From assembly GCF_005047355.1 (NCBI RefSeq), contig NZ_SUMC01000007.1:186001-250000 (forward strand): a DNA stretch of 64,000 bases, written 5' to 3'. The translations under genes were made by a program, and so were the position numbers. This document shows, in pieces, positions 33,131 through 43,502 of the stretch. The stretch comes from Actinacidiphila oryziradicis. Lineage in GTDB: Bacteria; Actinomycetota; Actinomycetes; Streptomycetales; Streptomycetaceae. Within the stretch, counting starts at the first letter, position 1; each line of letters starts with the position of its first letter. The notes beneath the pieces are model-generated. The model saw only the letters and a program-made list of their open reading frames with translations. It was not told the DNA's origin and made no database searches.

Positions 33131-33519
33131 CGGCCACCGCCGAGGCGGGCGGTACGGAAGCCGGTGGCGGCCGGGGTGTAGTAGCCGCCGGCGGTCTCCA
33201 GGTCGCGGTTGGCGTACTGCCAGTCGCCGGTGTCGGCGGGGATCTCGCGGGTGTTGCTGGCCTTGCGGTAGTGGTCGGCCACGGTGCGGCGGGCGATGGT
33301 CGCCATCCAGCTGAACAGCCGGCCGTCGGTGGTGGCGTTGCACTTGTGGAGGGACAGCCACACCTGGACGAACGTCTCGGCGGTGAGGTCGTCGGCGAGG
33401 TCGCGGTCGCCGTTGAAGACCCGGCTGCGGACCACTTCGGCGATGCGGGCCTGGTGGGTGGCGTAGATGCTGGCGAAGCGCTCGTTCAGCGCCTGCGCCG
33501 GGGTGGGGAGGTTGCGCAT
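33127..33519 (-). CDS. sigma-70 region-2-only protein (ECF-like, no region 4)
   Basis: 130 aa. FASIYATHQARIAEVVRSRV, DRDLADDLTAETFVQVWLSL and LFSWMATIARRTVADHYRKA reproduce ECF sigma region 2 (core binding and -10 recognition). The protein ends about 25 residues later, with no region 4 for -35 binding. It could be a truncated sigma factor, an anti-sigma-like decoy or a -10-only regulator. It overlaps both neighbours. Confidence 0.75.
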   Translation of the reverse strand: MRNLPTPAQALNERFASIYATHQARIAEVVRSRVFNGDRDLADDLTAETFVQVWLSLHKCNATTDGRLFSWMATIARRTVADHYRKASNTREIPADTGDWQYANRDLETAGGYYTPAATGFRTARLGGGR

Positions 33520-33971
33520 CAGGCCACCTCCGCCAGGACCAGGGCCTCGACGCGCTCGACCTTGAGGGACGGGCTGCAGGGGCGCATCGGGACCTTGCCG
33601 AGGCCATTCGCCTTGAAGATGCGGGTGATCTCCGCGAGATCCGGGGTGCTCCGCGACGACGGGGTACGGAAGACCTTCCAGCCGCCGTAGACGCCGGCGG
33701 GCAGCTTGTCGAGGACCTTCTTCGCGGCACGCTTGCCGCGGTCTGCCCGGCGGGCCTGGTCGGCGGACCGCTCGAGCTCAGCCGCGGCGGCGGCGATGGT
33801 CTCGACGGCCGGCATGTCGTCGGCGGCGTAGACGTCCGTCGGGTCCGGGGCGGTGGCGGGCGCCTGCTCACGGACCAGGGCGGCCGGGGCGACGACCGAG
33901 CGGACCGCGCCGGAGACGGCGGAGAAGAGGCGGGATGGACGGCGAGGCGCCAGAAAGGCGAGAATCGGCAC
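33519..33971 (-). CDS. protein of unknown function, first gene of the right-arm operon (150 aa)
   Basis: GTG 33971-33969 is chosen because AAGAAGGAG stands 7 nt upstream. The frame is open further (to 34145) but the longer version would cross attR into yifB. The product (VPILAFLAPRRPSRLFSAVS..., C-terminal DLAEITRIFKANGLGKVPMR) is basic with a helical middle. It is last before the right end, so its promoter must lie at about 33985-34070, next to attR. Confidence 0.65.
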   Translation of the reverse strand: MPILAFLAPRRPSRLFSAVSGAVRSVVAPAALVREQAPATAPDPTDVYAADDMPAVETIAAAAAELERSADQARRADRGKRAAKKVLDKLPAGVYGGWKVFRTPSSRSTPDLAEITRIFKANGLGKVPMRPCSPSLKVERVEALVLAEVA

Positions 33972-34059
33972 AGCCGGACTCCTTCTTATACAAGGACTTC
34001 GGTCAGGCCCTGCCTTGGTGATGGAGTCACCTCGGTGGGGCCGCTTGCATGAGAAGCGT

Positions 34060-34100
34060 CTCAGCTCAAGGACTGCCGTGGCCGTCGCCTGCGCGGTCCT
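34060..34100. other. attR of element 1 (crossover at GTG 34078-34080)
   Basis: Element sequence (...agctcaaggactgcc) gives way at GTG 34078-34080 to chromosomal yifB (gccgtcgcctgcgcggtcct, encoding AVACAVL). The reconstructed attP, left arm from here and right arm from 4510 onward, shows imperfect dyad symmetry about the GT of the core, as expected for a serine-integrase attP. The exact cut could be any dinucleotide within GTG. Confidence 0.85.
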
Positions 34101-34881
34101 CGCCGCCAACGAGCGCATCGCGCCCAAGGACATCGCCGACATCATGATGATCGGCGAACTCGGTCTCGACGGCCGCGTCCGCCCCGTCCGCGGAGTCCTG
34201 CCGGCCGTCCTGGCCGCCGCCGACGCCGGCTACCGGCAGGTCGTCGTCCCCGAACGGACCGCCGCCGAGGCCGCTCTCGTCCCGGGTGTCTCCGTCCTCG
34301 GCGTCCGCACCCTGCGCCAGCTCGTCGCCCTGCTCAACGACGAGCTGACCCCCGAGGAGGAAGCCGATCCGGACGACGGAAGGCCCGACTCGATGCGCTC
34401 CGGCCTGACCTTCCCCGGTCCCGGTCTCGGCGTCGGCTTCGCCGGTAGCCAAGGCACCGTCCCCGACATGGCGGACGTCGCCGGGCAGGCCTACGCACGG
34501 CTTGCCCTGGAAGTCGCGGCTGCAGGCGGACATCACCTCTTCCTCAAAGGTCCCCCCGGCGCGGGCAAGACCATGCTCGCCGAGCGGCTGCCCGGTCTGC
34601 TGCCGCCGCTCACCCAGCAGGAAGCACTGGAGGTCACCGCTGTGCACTCGGTCGCGGGAATGCTGCCACACGGCAAACCCATGGTGGACACCCCGCCCTA
34701 TTGCGCGCCACACCACTCGGCGACAATGCCCTCCCTCGTCGGGGGCGGCAGCGGTCTTCCCCGGCCCGGCGCGGTCTCCCTCGCCCACCGAGGGGTGCTC
34801 TTCCTCGATTTAATCGACCTGCAACCAGTGTGTGTGGAACGTGCGTGGGAGCCCGTGTCTGAGGGTCTGCTGCTTCGTTAA
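34078..34881 (+). pseudogene. yifB: yifB middle fragment between the two insertions
   Basis: The yifB frame resumes at 34078 (VAVACAVLAANERIAPKDIA), covering the rest of the Lon-like domain (GELGLDGRVRPVRGVLPAVL), the linker and the AAA+ Walker A region (FLKGPPGAGKTMLAERLPGL, HHSATMPSLVGGGS). It breaks at about 34812 in the Walker B codons: HRGVLFLD should continue EAPEF but reads foreign codons (LIDLQPV...) to TAA at 34879-34881. The remaining ~270 codons are not in the window. The open frame extends upstream into element 1 (to 33853) but has no yifB start of its own. Confidence 0.93.
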
Positions 34882-34898
34882 CCGCTCTGAGTGCCGAT

Positions 34899-36098
34899 GT
34901 GCGGCACGTGAGCGAGGGGGTCTCGGTGCAGCTGGGGTTGGTTCTCGGGGATATCCGCGTGCAGGAGGTGGTTCGTGGTGACGGCCGGGTCGAGTACACC
35001 GTCCTGCAACCGGGCGGGGAGGTCTTCGAGGCTGCGGATGGCTATCTCAGGTCGTTGACGGCTGGGACCAGCAGGACCTACGCCTACTTGCTGGTCGATT
35101 ACCTTCGTTGGCTGGTGATGGAGTGCCTCGACTTCTCGACCGCTACGATCGCTGATCTTGAGCGGTACATGGGGGCGGTCGGTGCGGAGTACCCAGGCCC
35201 GTTTGGACAGCCGTGGCGCCAGGACAAGGAGCCCTACGGCCAGAGCACCCTGGAGGTGGCGGCGGCCTGCCTGAAGGGCTTCTACCTCTTCCTGGCGAAG
35301 CGCGGGGTGGGTATCGAGCTTGCGGAAGCTCTGGACCAGAAGAGGTTGCCGACGACGGTTGATCGGCGGCGGGCCTTCCTGGGACACACCTTGCAGTCGA
35401 TGCCGGCCAATCCGCTCTCGCCGACCAAGAAGGTTCGTCGCCGCCATCCCAAGATGCTGCCGGACGGCGCGAAGCAGGGCCTGCCGACGACGCTCCGCTG
35501 GGCGCGTGACCGGATGATCGTCAGTTGGTTGAGCGACGGGGGCTTCCGGATCGGCGAGCTCTTAGGTCTGCACATGGTTGACCTGCATCTTCGTAAGAAC
35601 GCCGAGTGCGGGGAGTGCAGGGAGCATCACGTGCACATCTGCCATCGTGAAGGGAACGTGAACCGCTGCCGGGTCAAGGTCAAGGACGCCTGGGAGCTGA
35701 AGAACGGCGTCATGCGTGGTGGGACCGTTCGCCGTGTCAGTCCCGGGATGGTCCACACCTACTTCGACTACATGACTACCGAGTACCCGAGCCAGGCCCG
35801 TCACGGCATGCTGCTGGTCCAGCTCCAGGGCCCGCGGGCCGGTGAACCGCTCGCCACTGCGGCCGCCCGCGGCATGTTGAGGCGAGCGGGTGTCCGCCTG
35901 GACCTGGACAAGGTGCTGCCGAAGGAATTCAGGCACTCCTTCACCTCCGAGGTCCTGGACGCCGCCGACGGCAACGCGATGATCGCCAAAGAGGCAGGCG
36001 GCTGGAGGTCTGCGGCGATGGTCGACGAGGTCTACGGCCACGTCGACGTCCACGACCCGATGTTCGTCGCTGCGTTGAAAAGGACGTGGAACCTGTGA
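34899..36098 (+). CDS. tnpA: tyrosine recombinase, Tn554 TnpA-like
   Basis: 399 aa. N-terminal core-binding domain (TAGTSRTYAYLLVDYLRWLV) and catalytic domain with Arg in GGFRIGELLGLH (about 217), KEFRHSFTSEVLD (about 343), and GGWRSAAMVDEVYGHVD with Tyr near 377. It has a TTA leucine codon at 35562-35564, in the catalytic Arg motif, so translation should need bldA tRNA. GTG 36095 of tnpB overlaps its stop. The start codon at 34899 lies 87 bp from the yifB junction. Confidence 0.88.
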   Translation: MRHVSEGVSVQLGLVLGDIRVQEVVRGDGRVEYTVLQPGGEVFEAADGYLRSLTAGTSRTYAYLLVDYLRWLVMECLDFSTATIADLERYMGAVGAEYPGPFGQPWRQDKEPYGQSTLEVAAACLKGFYLFLAKRGVGIELAEALDQKRLPTTVDRRRAFLGHTLQSMPANPLSPTKKVRRRHPKMLPDGAKQGLPTTLRWARDRMIVSWLSDGGFRIGELLGLHMVDLHLRKNAECGECREHHVHICHREGNVNRCRVKVKDAWELKNGVMRGGTVRRVSPGMVHTYFDYMTTEYPSQARHGMLLVQLQGPRAGEPLATAAARGMLRRAGVRLDLDKVLPKEFRHSFTSEVLDAADGNAMIAKEAGGWRSAAMVDEVYGHVDVHDPMFVAALKRTWNL

Positions 36099-38710
36099 CG
36101 AGCGCCCGGTCCCGCCCCGCGCGCGAGCGCCGCAAGCCAGCCAAGCCACGTCTGAAGTTGCTCAGCCACGACATTCCCGCCCGCGAGTGGCGCGACCGGC
36201 TCGAGCTGCTTGGAGCGCTGATCAGTGCACCGAACTTCGATCCCGTTCTGCGGGGTAAAGTTCTGCAGATCCCACGGGACCATCCCCACCTCGGCTGGGG
36301 CTGCCAGGTTCCCAAATGCGAGCGCACGCGGAATGAGAGCAGCCTACTCTGCAACCAGCACTACCAGGGCTGGCAGAAGGCGCAGGCGGTCGGCATCGGA
36401 AAGCCGGAGTTCCTTCGTGAGGCGGTTCCGATTGCTGCCGCGATGAGGCAGCAGCGGCAGCGGTGTCTGATCTGTCCCGACCGCGGCACCGTTAGGCAGG
36501 AGCCGCCCCTTTGCGGAGCGCACTACTACAGATGGGTGGAAGCGGACAGGCCTCCGCTGGAGAGCTGGTGCAGCACGCAGCACCCCGGGGTGAGTTACGG
36601 ACCCTGCGTGGTGGAGATCTGCGATGAGCCCGCGGCCACGCCCTTGAGCCTGTGCCACAGGCACCACACCCGCTACAGGTACCACCAGCGGCCGGGCGGG
36701 GCTCGCCTGCCGAGAGACTGGGCGAGAGTTTACGCGTGCACTGGTCGGACGCCGGCGGTGCAGTTCGACGACGAGGGCGAGTTCCGGCAGTGGTGCAAGA
36801 GGACGGGGCCCCTCGTCACAGGCCAGATCAGCCTGGAGGGGCTCCCCGAGCTCGTCGCCGCCGAACTCAGGTGGGGAATCTTCGACCACTACCAGCAGGC
36901 CCAGCCCAGCCGCTGGACCGCTGCCTCCGTACAGCGTGCTGTCCGGTCCTGCATGAACCTCGACATCAAATCCCTTGCTGACGTGGAGCACCCGGAGGTG
37001 GCCAGCCTGCCATCGAGCCAACGGATGGTCATCCGGGGAACCCGTCGGAGCCTTCGGAAGATCTACTTCACTCAGGAGGACACGAAGGACGCCGGCTTCA
37101 TCGAGACGGAGCACTTCGGACGCCGCTTCGATAACACATCCAGCTACATCGACCTCACGCCCATTCCGCAGCGATGGCTGCGGGACCTGCTCTGGGATTA
37201 CATGGCCGCCCAGCTCAGATCGCCGAAGTGCCCGCGCACGCGGGGACCGTTCGACGGGGCACGCCGCTCAGCCTTCCAACTCGGCACCTACTTGGCCGCC
37301 GACGCCCCGCAAGCCGAGCAGAGTCCCGAGCACCTGACCCAGAGGCACACCGAGGCGTTCGTGGCAGACATGCACCACCGTGAACGCGAAGGCCTACCCA
37401 CGCTGGGTCTGTTCCGCGCCACGGGAGAGCCGACCATCGTGACCAGCACCCAGCGCCGGCTCACGTTGACCAGCCTCCACAAGATGCTCTACTGGGCCCT
37501 GGAGTCCGGGTATTCGGAGGCCATCGGGCTGCCTCGGGTCTTCATCACCGCCATGCCCACTGGCGGAAAAGACCCCAAGATCTCCCGGAACCCGTTCACC
37601 GATGACGTCGCCCGAGCTTTGGCCGACGAGCACAACCTTCAGCAGTTCGTAGCCCTGTTCGATGCCGCCGACTACGGTCTTCGCGACATCTGGGAGACCC
37701 TTGTCGTCACTGGTCGCCGCTGCAAGGAGGTCATCAATCTCCGCCTGGACTGCATCGGCCGCTACGGCGGCTTTCCGTTTCTCTGGCACGATCAGACCAA
37801 AGTCGGGAATCTCAACGACGGGGTCCGCATCCCGGACTACCTCTTCGAACGGCTGGAACAGAGAAAGACCAAGACACTCAAGCGGTTCGAGGAGATCCAC
37901 GGGCGCGTGCCGACCCGTGACGAGCGTCCCAAGCTCGCTCTGTTCCCCTCGCCGCTCTGCAACGCCAACCGCAGGAAGGCGCTGTCCTACGGACACTTCC
38001 AGATGTCCTTCTCCGCCTGGGTCGACATCCTCGACCTCGGGGCTGTCGTTGCCCACCAGGCCCGGCACACGATGGCCACCAAACTCCTTCGCCACGGCGC
38101 TTCACTCGCCCACATCCGGCGCTACCTCGGCCAGGTTTCCGACCGCATGGCCGAGCACTACGCGAAGGTCGCCAACTCGGACCTGGAAGACGTCCTCCAG
38201 GCAGTCTGGGTGGCCGGCCCAGGCTCGGCGTCCCCAGGCGAGCTGCTGTCCGGCAACCGGCCCCTCACCCAACACGATGCGATGGCCCTGGCGCTTGACC
38301 TCAGCCGCCGCAGCACCCCGGCAGAAGGCGGTCTCTGCACCTTCCAGCCCGTCGTCGAAGGCGGCGTCTGCCCCTGGAACCTGGACTGCGAGAACTGCGA
38401 CAAGTTCGTCCTGTCCGGGGCCGACCTCGTCTACTGGCGCCGCAAGCAGCAGCAGTGGCGGTCCATCGCCGAGCGGGCACCCGACGACGCCACCGCGGAC
38501 TACTTGCACAAGGTCTTCGAGCCGACCGCCCGCGCGATCGACGGCCTGGAGCGAGCACTTGCCGGCATGGGCCTGCTGGAGGAGGCACTCACGCTCGACC
38601 TGCGACGTCCTCAGGACTACTTCGAACGAGTCTGGAGCACGGCCTTCCGCGCTGCCGACCTGGCCAGACTCGCCGACGAGCCGGTTGACGACCTGACTGG
38701 AGCATCGTGA
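36095..38710 (+). CDS. tnpB: large tyrosine recombinase, Tn554 TnpB-like
   Basis: 871 aa. The N-terminal third carries three Cys/His clusters (CQVPKCERTRNESSLLCNQH, CLICPDRGTV...LCGAHYYRW, CVVEICDEP...LCHRHH), probably zinc-binding. The catalytic domain has Arg in VVTGRRCKEVINLRLD (about 538), HQARHTMATKLLRH (about 654) and Tyr in DRMAEHYAKV (about 689). The C-terminal CPWNLDCENCDKF cluster adds another metal site. It is coupled to tnpA and tnpC by GTGA overlaps. Longer than Tn554 TnpB (about 630 aa), as in actinobacterial relatives. Confidence 0.88.
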   Translation: MTSARSRPARERRKPAKPRLKLLSHDIPAREWRDRLELLGALISAPNFDPVLRGKVLQIPRDHPHLGWGCQVPKCERTRNESSLLCNQHYQGWQKAQAVGIGKPEFLREAVPIAAAMRQQRQRCLICPDRGTVRQEPPLCGAHYYRWVEADRPPLESWCSTQHPGVSYGPCVVEICDEPAATPLSLCHRHHTRYRYHQRPGGARLPRDWARVYACTGRTPAVQFDDEGEFRQWCKRTGPLVTGQISLEGLPELVAAELRWGIFDHYQQAQPSRWTAASVQRAVRSCMNLDIKSLADVEHPEVASLPSSQRMVIRGTRRSLRKIYFTQEDTKDAGFIETEHFGRRFDNTSSYIDLTPIPQRWLRDLLWDYMAAQLRSPKCPRTRGPFDGARRSAFQLGTYLAADAPQAEQSPEHLTQRHTEAFVADMHHREREGLPTLGLFRATGEPTIVTSTQRRLTLTSLHKMLYWALESGYSEAIGLPRVFITAMPTGGKDPKISRNPFTDDVARALADEHNLQQFVALFDAADYGLRDIWETLVVTGRRCKEVINLRLDCIGRYGGFPFLWHDQTKVGNLNDGVRIPDYLFERLEQRKTKTLKRFEEIHGRVPTRDERPKLALFPSPLCNANRRKALSYGHFQMSFSAWVDILDLGAVVAHQARHTMATKLLRHGASLAHIRRYLGQVSDRMAEHYAKVANSDLEDVLQAVWVAGPGSASPGELLSGNRPLTQHDAMALALDLSRRSTPAEGGLCTFQPVVEGGVCPWNLDCENCDKFVLSGADLVYWRRKQQQWRSIAERAPDDATADYLHKVFEPTARAIDGLERALAGMGLLEEALTLDLRRPQDYFERVWSTAFRAADLARLADEPVDDLTGAS

Positions 38711-39294
38711 CCACGGCGCCCGGCCAGACCACCGCGGCGATCGCCGCCCGCCGCCGAGCCGCCGAGCTCATGACCGGCCGAGTCCGCGAAGTGCTCACGC
38801 GAATGCGGCGCGAACGTGCGAGGATCACCTTCGCCGCAGTCTCACGCCGGGCGGATGTCTCTCGCACGTTCCTCTACCAGAACGAGGGCGCCAGGCGACT
38901 CGTCGAGGAGGCTGCCGCCGAGGCCGCAGGGCAGTTCACCGCGGATCAGTCGGCCAGGGCCGCTCAGCTCGAACTATCCTGGCGTGAACGCGCTCTCAAC
39001 GCAGAGGATTTGGCGAAGTCCGCAGGTGAGGAGATTCGCGCGCAGCGTCGCCAGATTGCCACGTTGCTAGGGCGTGTTCGTGACCTGGAGGGCAACCTCC
39101 CTGCCGACGCCGTTCAAAGACTCGTCAGCGAAAACACCACCCTGAAAGTCCAACTGCGTCAGCAGACACAGGACAACCGAGCCCTCGAAGACCGTCTCAA
39201 GGGGGCGCGAGACAACAACCGCTTCCTCGACAAGCGGATCACCGACCTCGAAGTCGAGATCCTCCGATTCCGCCAGGACGAGGGCGAACGATGA
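38707..39294 (+). CDS. tnpC: TnpC-like accessory protein (DUF6262)
   Basis: 195 aa, GTG start overlapping the tnpB stop. It has an HTH-like N-terminal region (ARITFAAVSRRADVSRTFLY, QNEGARRLVEEAA) and a long coiled coil (QRLVSENTTLKVQLRQQTQD, LEDRLKGARDNNRFLDKRIT). This matches the DUF6262/TnpC proteins that follow paired tyrosine recombinases in Tn554-like elements and help orient or stimulate transposition. Confidence 0.82.
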   Translation: MTTAPGQTTAAIAARRRAAELMTGRVREVLTRMRRERARITFAAVSRRADVSRTFLYQNEGARRLVEEAAAEAAGQFTADQSARAAQLELSWRERALNAEDLAKSAGEEIRAQRRQIATLLGRVRDLEGNLPADAVQRLVSENTTLKVQLRQQTQDNRALEDRLKGARDNNRFLDKRITDLEVEILRFRQDEGER

Positions 39295-40036
39295 TCGTCT
39301 GAAGACTCTTGAGTCCTGCTGATGTGTTCGACGCCTTTGTTCCCTTCACTGAATGCCGGGCCAATGCACCCACATCAGCCAGCCAACGCATTCAGAGTCC
39401 ATGTCGCGGCAATGCCCTGCGGCCACTATGCAGAACGTCGTACCAAAGCCGGTAGGCGGCCGGGACGCGCCCGGGTAACGTTGTGGCGTCATGCCGCAAC
39501 GGCACGACTACAGGCCCCCGGCTTCCGACACGCAGTCGTGCCTGGATTACTCGCTCGCAGGGGGCCCCGCCCGCGGCCCGACTCGGGCAAGCGCTGTTTT
39601 GGCTGTGCTCCCCGACCTCGGTGGTCCTCAGGCCACCGGCATGGCTGCATCCTCGCTCTTGGGCTGGCGTGTGCACTCGGAGATCATGCGGGACGCCTGC
39701 GGGCCTAAGCCCGCTCCATCCCGGACGCGGTCGTCGTCGACGACGCGGCCAGGCTCGGTCCCGTCGCTAGGCCCCGGACTGTTGCTGCACGAGGTTAACC
39801 ACGACTGTCGCCGGATCACGCTGTCGCACGCTGCCCACACCTCGCCCATGCCGCCCTGGCCGAGCCTGACCGGGTCGCAACCCTGGACATCGACGACACC
39901 GCCTACCTCGTGGGTCTGCGTCAGCGGGTGCGGAAGGCCCTGGCGGCGTCCCCTCACGCCGAGGAACTGGGCACCATCGTTGGGGAACTCCTGGACCAGT
40001 AGGTACGTGCCGTTAGCATCGTAGCGTGCGGGACCA
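39295..40036. other. 742-bp stretch without an intact gene
   Basis: Frames here are short and low-complexity. Two remnants can be read: a kinase glycine-loop fragment on the minus strand (listed separately), and on the plus strand a coding-like tail ending at TAG 40000-40002 (DIDDTAYLVGLRQRVRKALA, then ASPHAEELGTIVGELLDQ) without a matching start. No terminator or promoter stands out. Confidence 0.5.
39768..39868 (-). pseudogene. inverted fragment of the Ser/Thr kinase glycine-loop region
   Basis: Read on the minus strand: VRLGQGGMGEVWAACDSVIRRQ, matching RLLGRGGMGEVWAAHDTVIRRQ of the intact kinase 200 bp away. Beyond it the homology continues after a one-base slip (VVVNLVQQQS against VAIKLLQRQS). 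It is too short and frameshifted to be functional, a relic of an inverted duplication. Confidence 0.7.
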
Positions 40037-41794
<1,758 letters not shown>

Positions 41795-41800
41795 TTCGGA

Positions 41801-41893
41801 AACTCAGTCCCCCAGTCCCTGTCTCTGACGGAGACTGCTTACTGACCTGCAGTTTTGTTCAGGGAGTGAAGGGGTGCAGCTTTAGTCCCTGCT
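41801..41893 (+). repeat. dispersed structured repeat, copy 1
   Basis: Order of motifs: CTCAGTCCCCCAGTCCCTG, CTGACCTGCAG, then CAGGGAGTGA, a 12-nt loop and TTAGTCCCTG (imperfect 10-bp stem). The same motif order recurs at 54341-54417 and inverted at 54661-54758. This copy lies in the ~290 bp of non-kinase DNA that separates the kinase from its stray blade fragment. The rest of 41795-42672 has no gene. Confidence 0.65.
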
Positions 41894-42025
41894 TGGCTGC
41901 GGTGGCGGGCTGCTGGCGTCTTTCGCTTCGCCGCGCTCGCTTGGGTGCTGCCGCTCCATCGTTAGTAGAGGTGTGCTGCTGCTAGAGCCCCTGATAGCCA
42001 GCCCCTCCGGGGCAGGGGTGTCCGG

Positions 42026-42070
42026 CGACGGGATCGAGTCCTCGCCCGCGGTGGCCGACGGCACCGTCTG
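42026..42070 (+). pseudogene. orphan propeller-blade fragment
   Basis: ggcgacgggatcgagtcctc followed by gcccgcggtggccgacggca translates GDGIESSPAVADGTV, the start of another blade of the upstream kinase. It is out of context, about 290 bp after the truncated seventh blade, showing that intervening DNA was inserted into or recombined with the repeat array. Confidence 0.75.
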
Positions 42071-42152
42071 CTCTGGAGAGCGACGAGACCCACAGGGTGG
42101 TTAGTGGCCCATTCGGCTCCACCGACCGCCCTGCTGGCGGGTGCAGCAAAAG

Positions 42153-42177
42153 ACCCCCGCATCAAAGATGCGGGGGT
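42153..42177. terminator. terminator-like hairpin in the gap after the kinase
   Basis: ACCCCCGCATC (42153-42163), loop AAA, GATGCGGGGGT (42167-42177): perfect 11-bp stem. It probably terminates kinase transcription. Confidence 0.7.
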
Positions 42178-42414
42178 GGGGCCTCGAACCATTGCTGGTT
42201 GGGCCCGGACGGGCAAGCCCGTCGGGATGGCACTTGCATGCACAACCGCTCCACACTTTACGGCACGCCTCTGCAGCACCTGGACTCGGCCGATGCCGCA
42301 TCCCAGGATGCGGCCAACCGGCACCAGCGGAGTAGACGACCGGGATCCGCATGCCTCGGCCCCTCCGCTCCATCGTGGTGGTGCCGATCCGCCACGATCA
42401 TGAGCTGCGGTGAC

Positions 42415-43478
42415 TCCGGTAGGCAAAGGAACTCTTCTTGGCATCAGCCGTAGCGTCGCAACCCGCCGCTCAACTTGCACCTCGCTGAGAATGGAGAGGA
42501 ACGAACTGCTGTGCGGCGCCTGAGGGTAGAGCGAGCTAGAGACTGGAGGGACTGACCTGCAGATCTGCCGAGTCCCATGCCCCCTCGCCAGGACGGAGCC
42601 TCGCTCTGACAGGATCGGTCGCATTCTCACAGACAGGGCCTGGTAGCCCTCCTAACCCCTCGGGAGACCTTCATGGCCAAGACCCTGGTCGGCGCCCCGG
42701 AGCCGCAGGAGCCCCGGCGCCCACAGTCCAGTGATCCTCACGCGGAACGCACAGCCCTGGGCGCCATGCTCATGCATCCAGCGGTCTCGGCGCACTTCGC
42801 CACCATCCTGGAGGCCGGCGACTTCGCCGAGCCCGCCCACCAGGACCTCTTCTCCGCCGTCGTCGCCCTCCGCGACCGCGGGCAACGCACCGCCCCGGCC
42901 ACCGCGATGGAGGAACTACACCGCCGGCACAGCCCGCTCGGCGCCGAGACGGTCCACGCGATTACCTCTCACGCGCCCGTGGAAGCCGTTGCCCTCTACT
43001 ATGCAGCGATCGTTCGCGACCTGGCCGCCCTGCGCCGCAAGCCCAGCAGCGCCACCCCGGAGGGCATGGCGCCCATGCCGCTGCGCGGATTCCTCGTCGA
43101 CGAGGATGACTGACCCGGCGCCTCCACCCCGGCGCTGAGCGCCTCGGTTCCCCCTGCCCTGACGGATACGCGAACTGGGGCAACACCTGCGGGGCACCGC
43201 TGGTCCCTCCGTGGGCACCGCCCAGCCGGCGATGCCCGGCCATCCCGCCTCGGTTCCCCCTGGCTGACACGACGCACCGGCTGGTCGAGTACGACCGGCG
43301 GCACCGCCGGATGAGGGCGGGGTCCGCAAACAGGCGTGCGCATCGGAGGCTCGGCGGCTCAGCGGGACTTCCTGTCCCTCACACCCCGGTGTACAGCTGC
43401 CGCCAGCGGGCACGTGGCTGACAGTGATGAGTCTCCGGGGTCCATCGGGACAACGCGTAGACCTCACCTGCGGAGCCC
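42415..43478 (+). repeat. 1.06-kb direct repeat, copy A
   Basis: Aligns with 61297-62356 in the same orientation. The first ~550 bp (leader and 5' half of the DnaB-N gene) differ at many sites, whereas about 42966-43410 is identical by eye and the last 70 bp differ at six positions. The two copies bracket 17.8 kb of cargo. Confidence 0.88.
42673..43113 (+). CDS. stand-alone DnaB N-terminal-domain protein, copy A (146 aa)
   Basis: DPHAERTALGAMLMHPAVSA, then HFATILEAGDFAEPAHQDLF and SAVVALRDRGQR match the DnaB helicase N-terminal domain, which normally mediates helicase ring assembly and primase contact. The RecA-like motor is absent; the protein ends RGFLVDEDD. RBS CGGGAGACC before ATG 42673. 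A paralogue lies at 61552. It could interfere with a helicase or serve as a docking module; that is inference. Confidence 0.78.
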   Translation: MAKTLVGAPEPQEPRRPQSSDPHAERTALGAMLMHPAVSAHFATILEAGDFAEPAHQDLFSAVVALRDRGQRTAPATAMEELHRRHSPLGAETVHAITSHAPVEAVALYYAAIVRDLAALRRKPSSATPEGMAPMPLRGFLVDEDD

Positions 43479-43502
43479 CTGACTGACGGCACGCATCTGC
43501 GG

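Larger units (their letters stand above)
4507..34080. mobile_element. AICE-like integrative element with serine integrase, inserted in yifB (about 29.6 kb)
   Basis: Bounded by the attL and attR GTG cores, with a large serine integrase at the left edge. It carries a primase/helicase replication protein with downstream iteron-like repeats, an FtsK/SpoIIIE-type translocase with adjacent 8-bp repeats, small Spd-like membrane proteins, XRE regulators and many small Streptomyces-specific proteins. No capsid, portal, protease, terminase or lysis gene is recognisable, but one long tape-measure-like protein is present. The gene set matches actinomycete integrative and conjugative elements; a plasmid-phage mosaic is the alternative. 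Confidence 0.85.

Noticed and set aside
33853-34077. Upstream extension of the yifB middle fragment as a new gene start
   Set aside because: This part is element 1 DNA opposite the 33519-33971 gene; there is no RBS and the fused product would be a broken YifB.
4507-34080. Element 1 as an ordinary prophage
   Set aside because: Apart from one tape-measure-like gene there is no portal, capsid, terminase, protease or lysis gene, while Rep, an FtsK-type translocase and Spd-like genes are present.
42097-42453. Open frames after the kinase on both strands
   Set aside because: Overlapping low-complexity frames across a terminator hairpin, with no start or family signal; judged non-coding.
42990-43480. 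Minus-strand frames in the tail of both DnaB-N repeats
   Set aside because: Present in both copies only because the DNA is identical; Arg/Pro-rich translation with no domain, so conservation was assigned to DNA or RNA.
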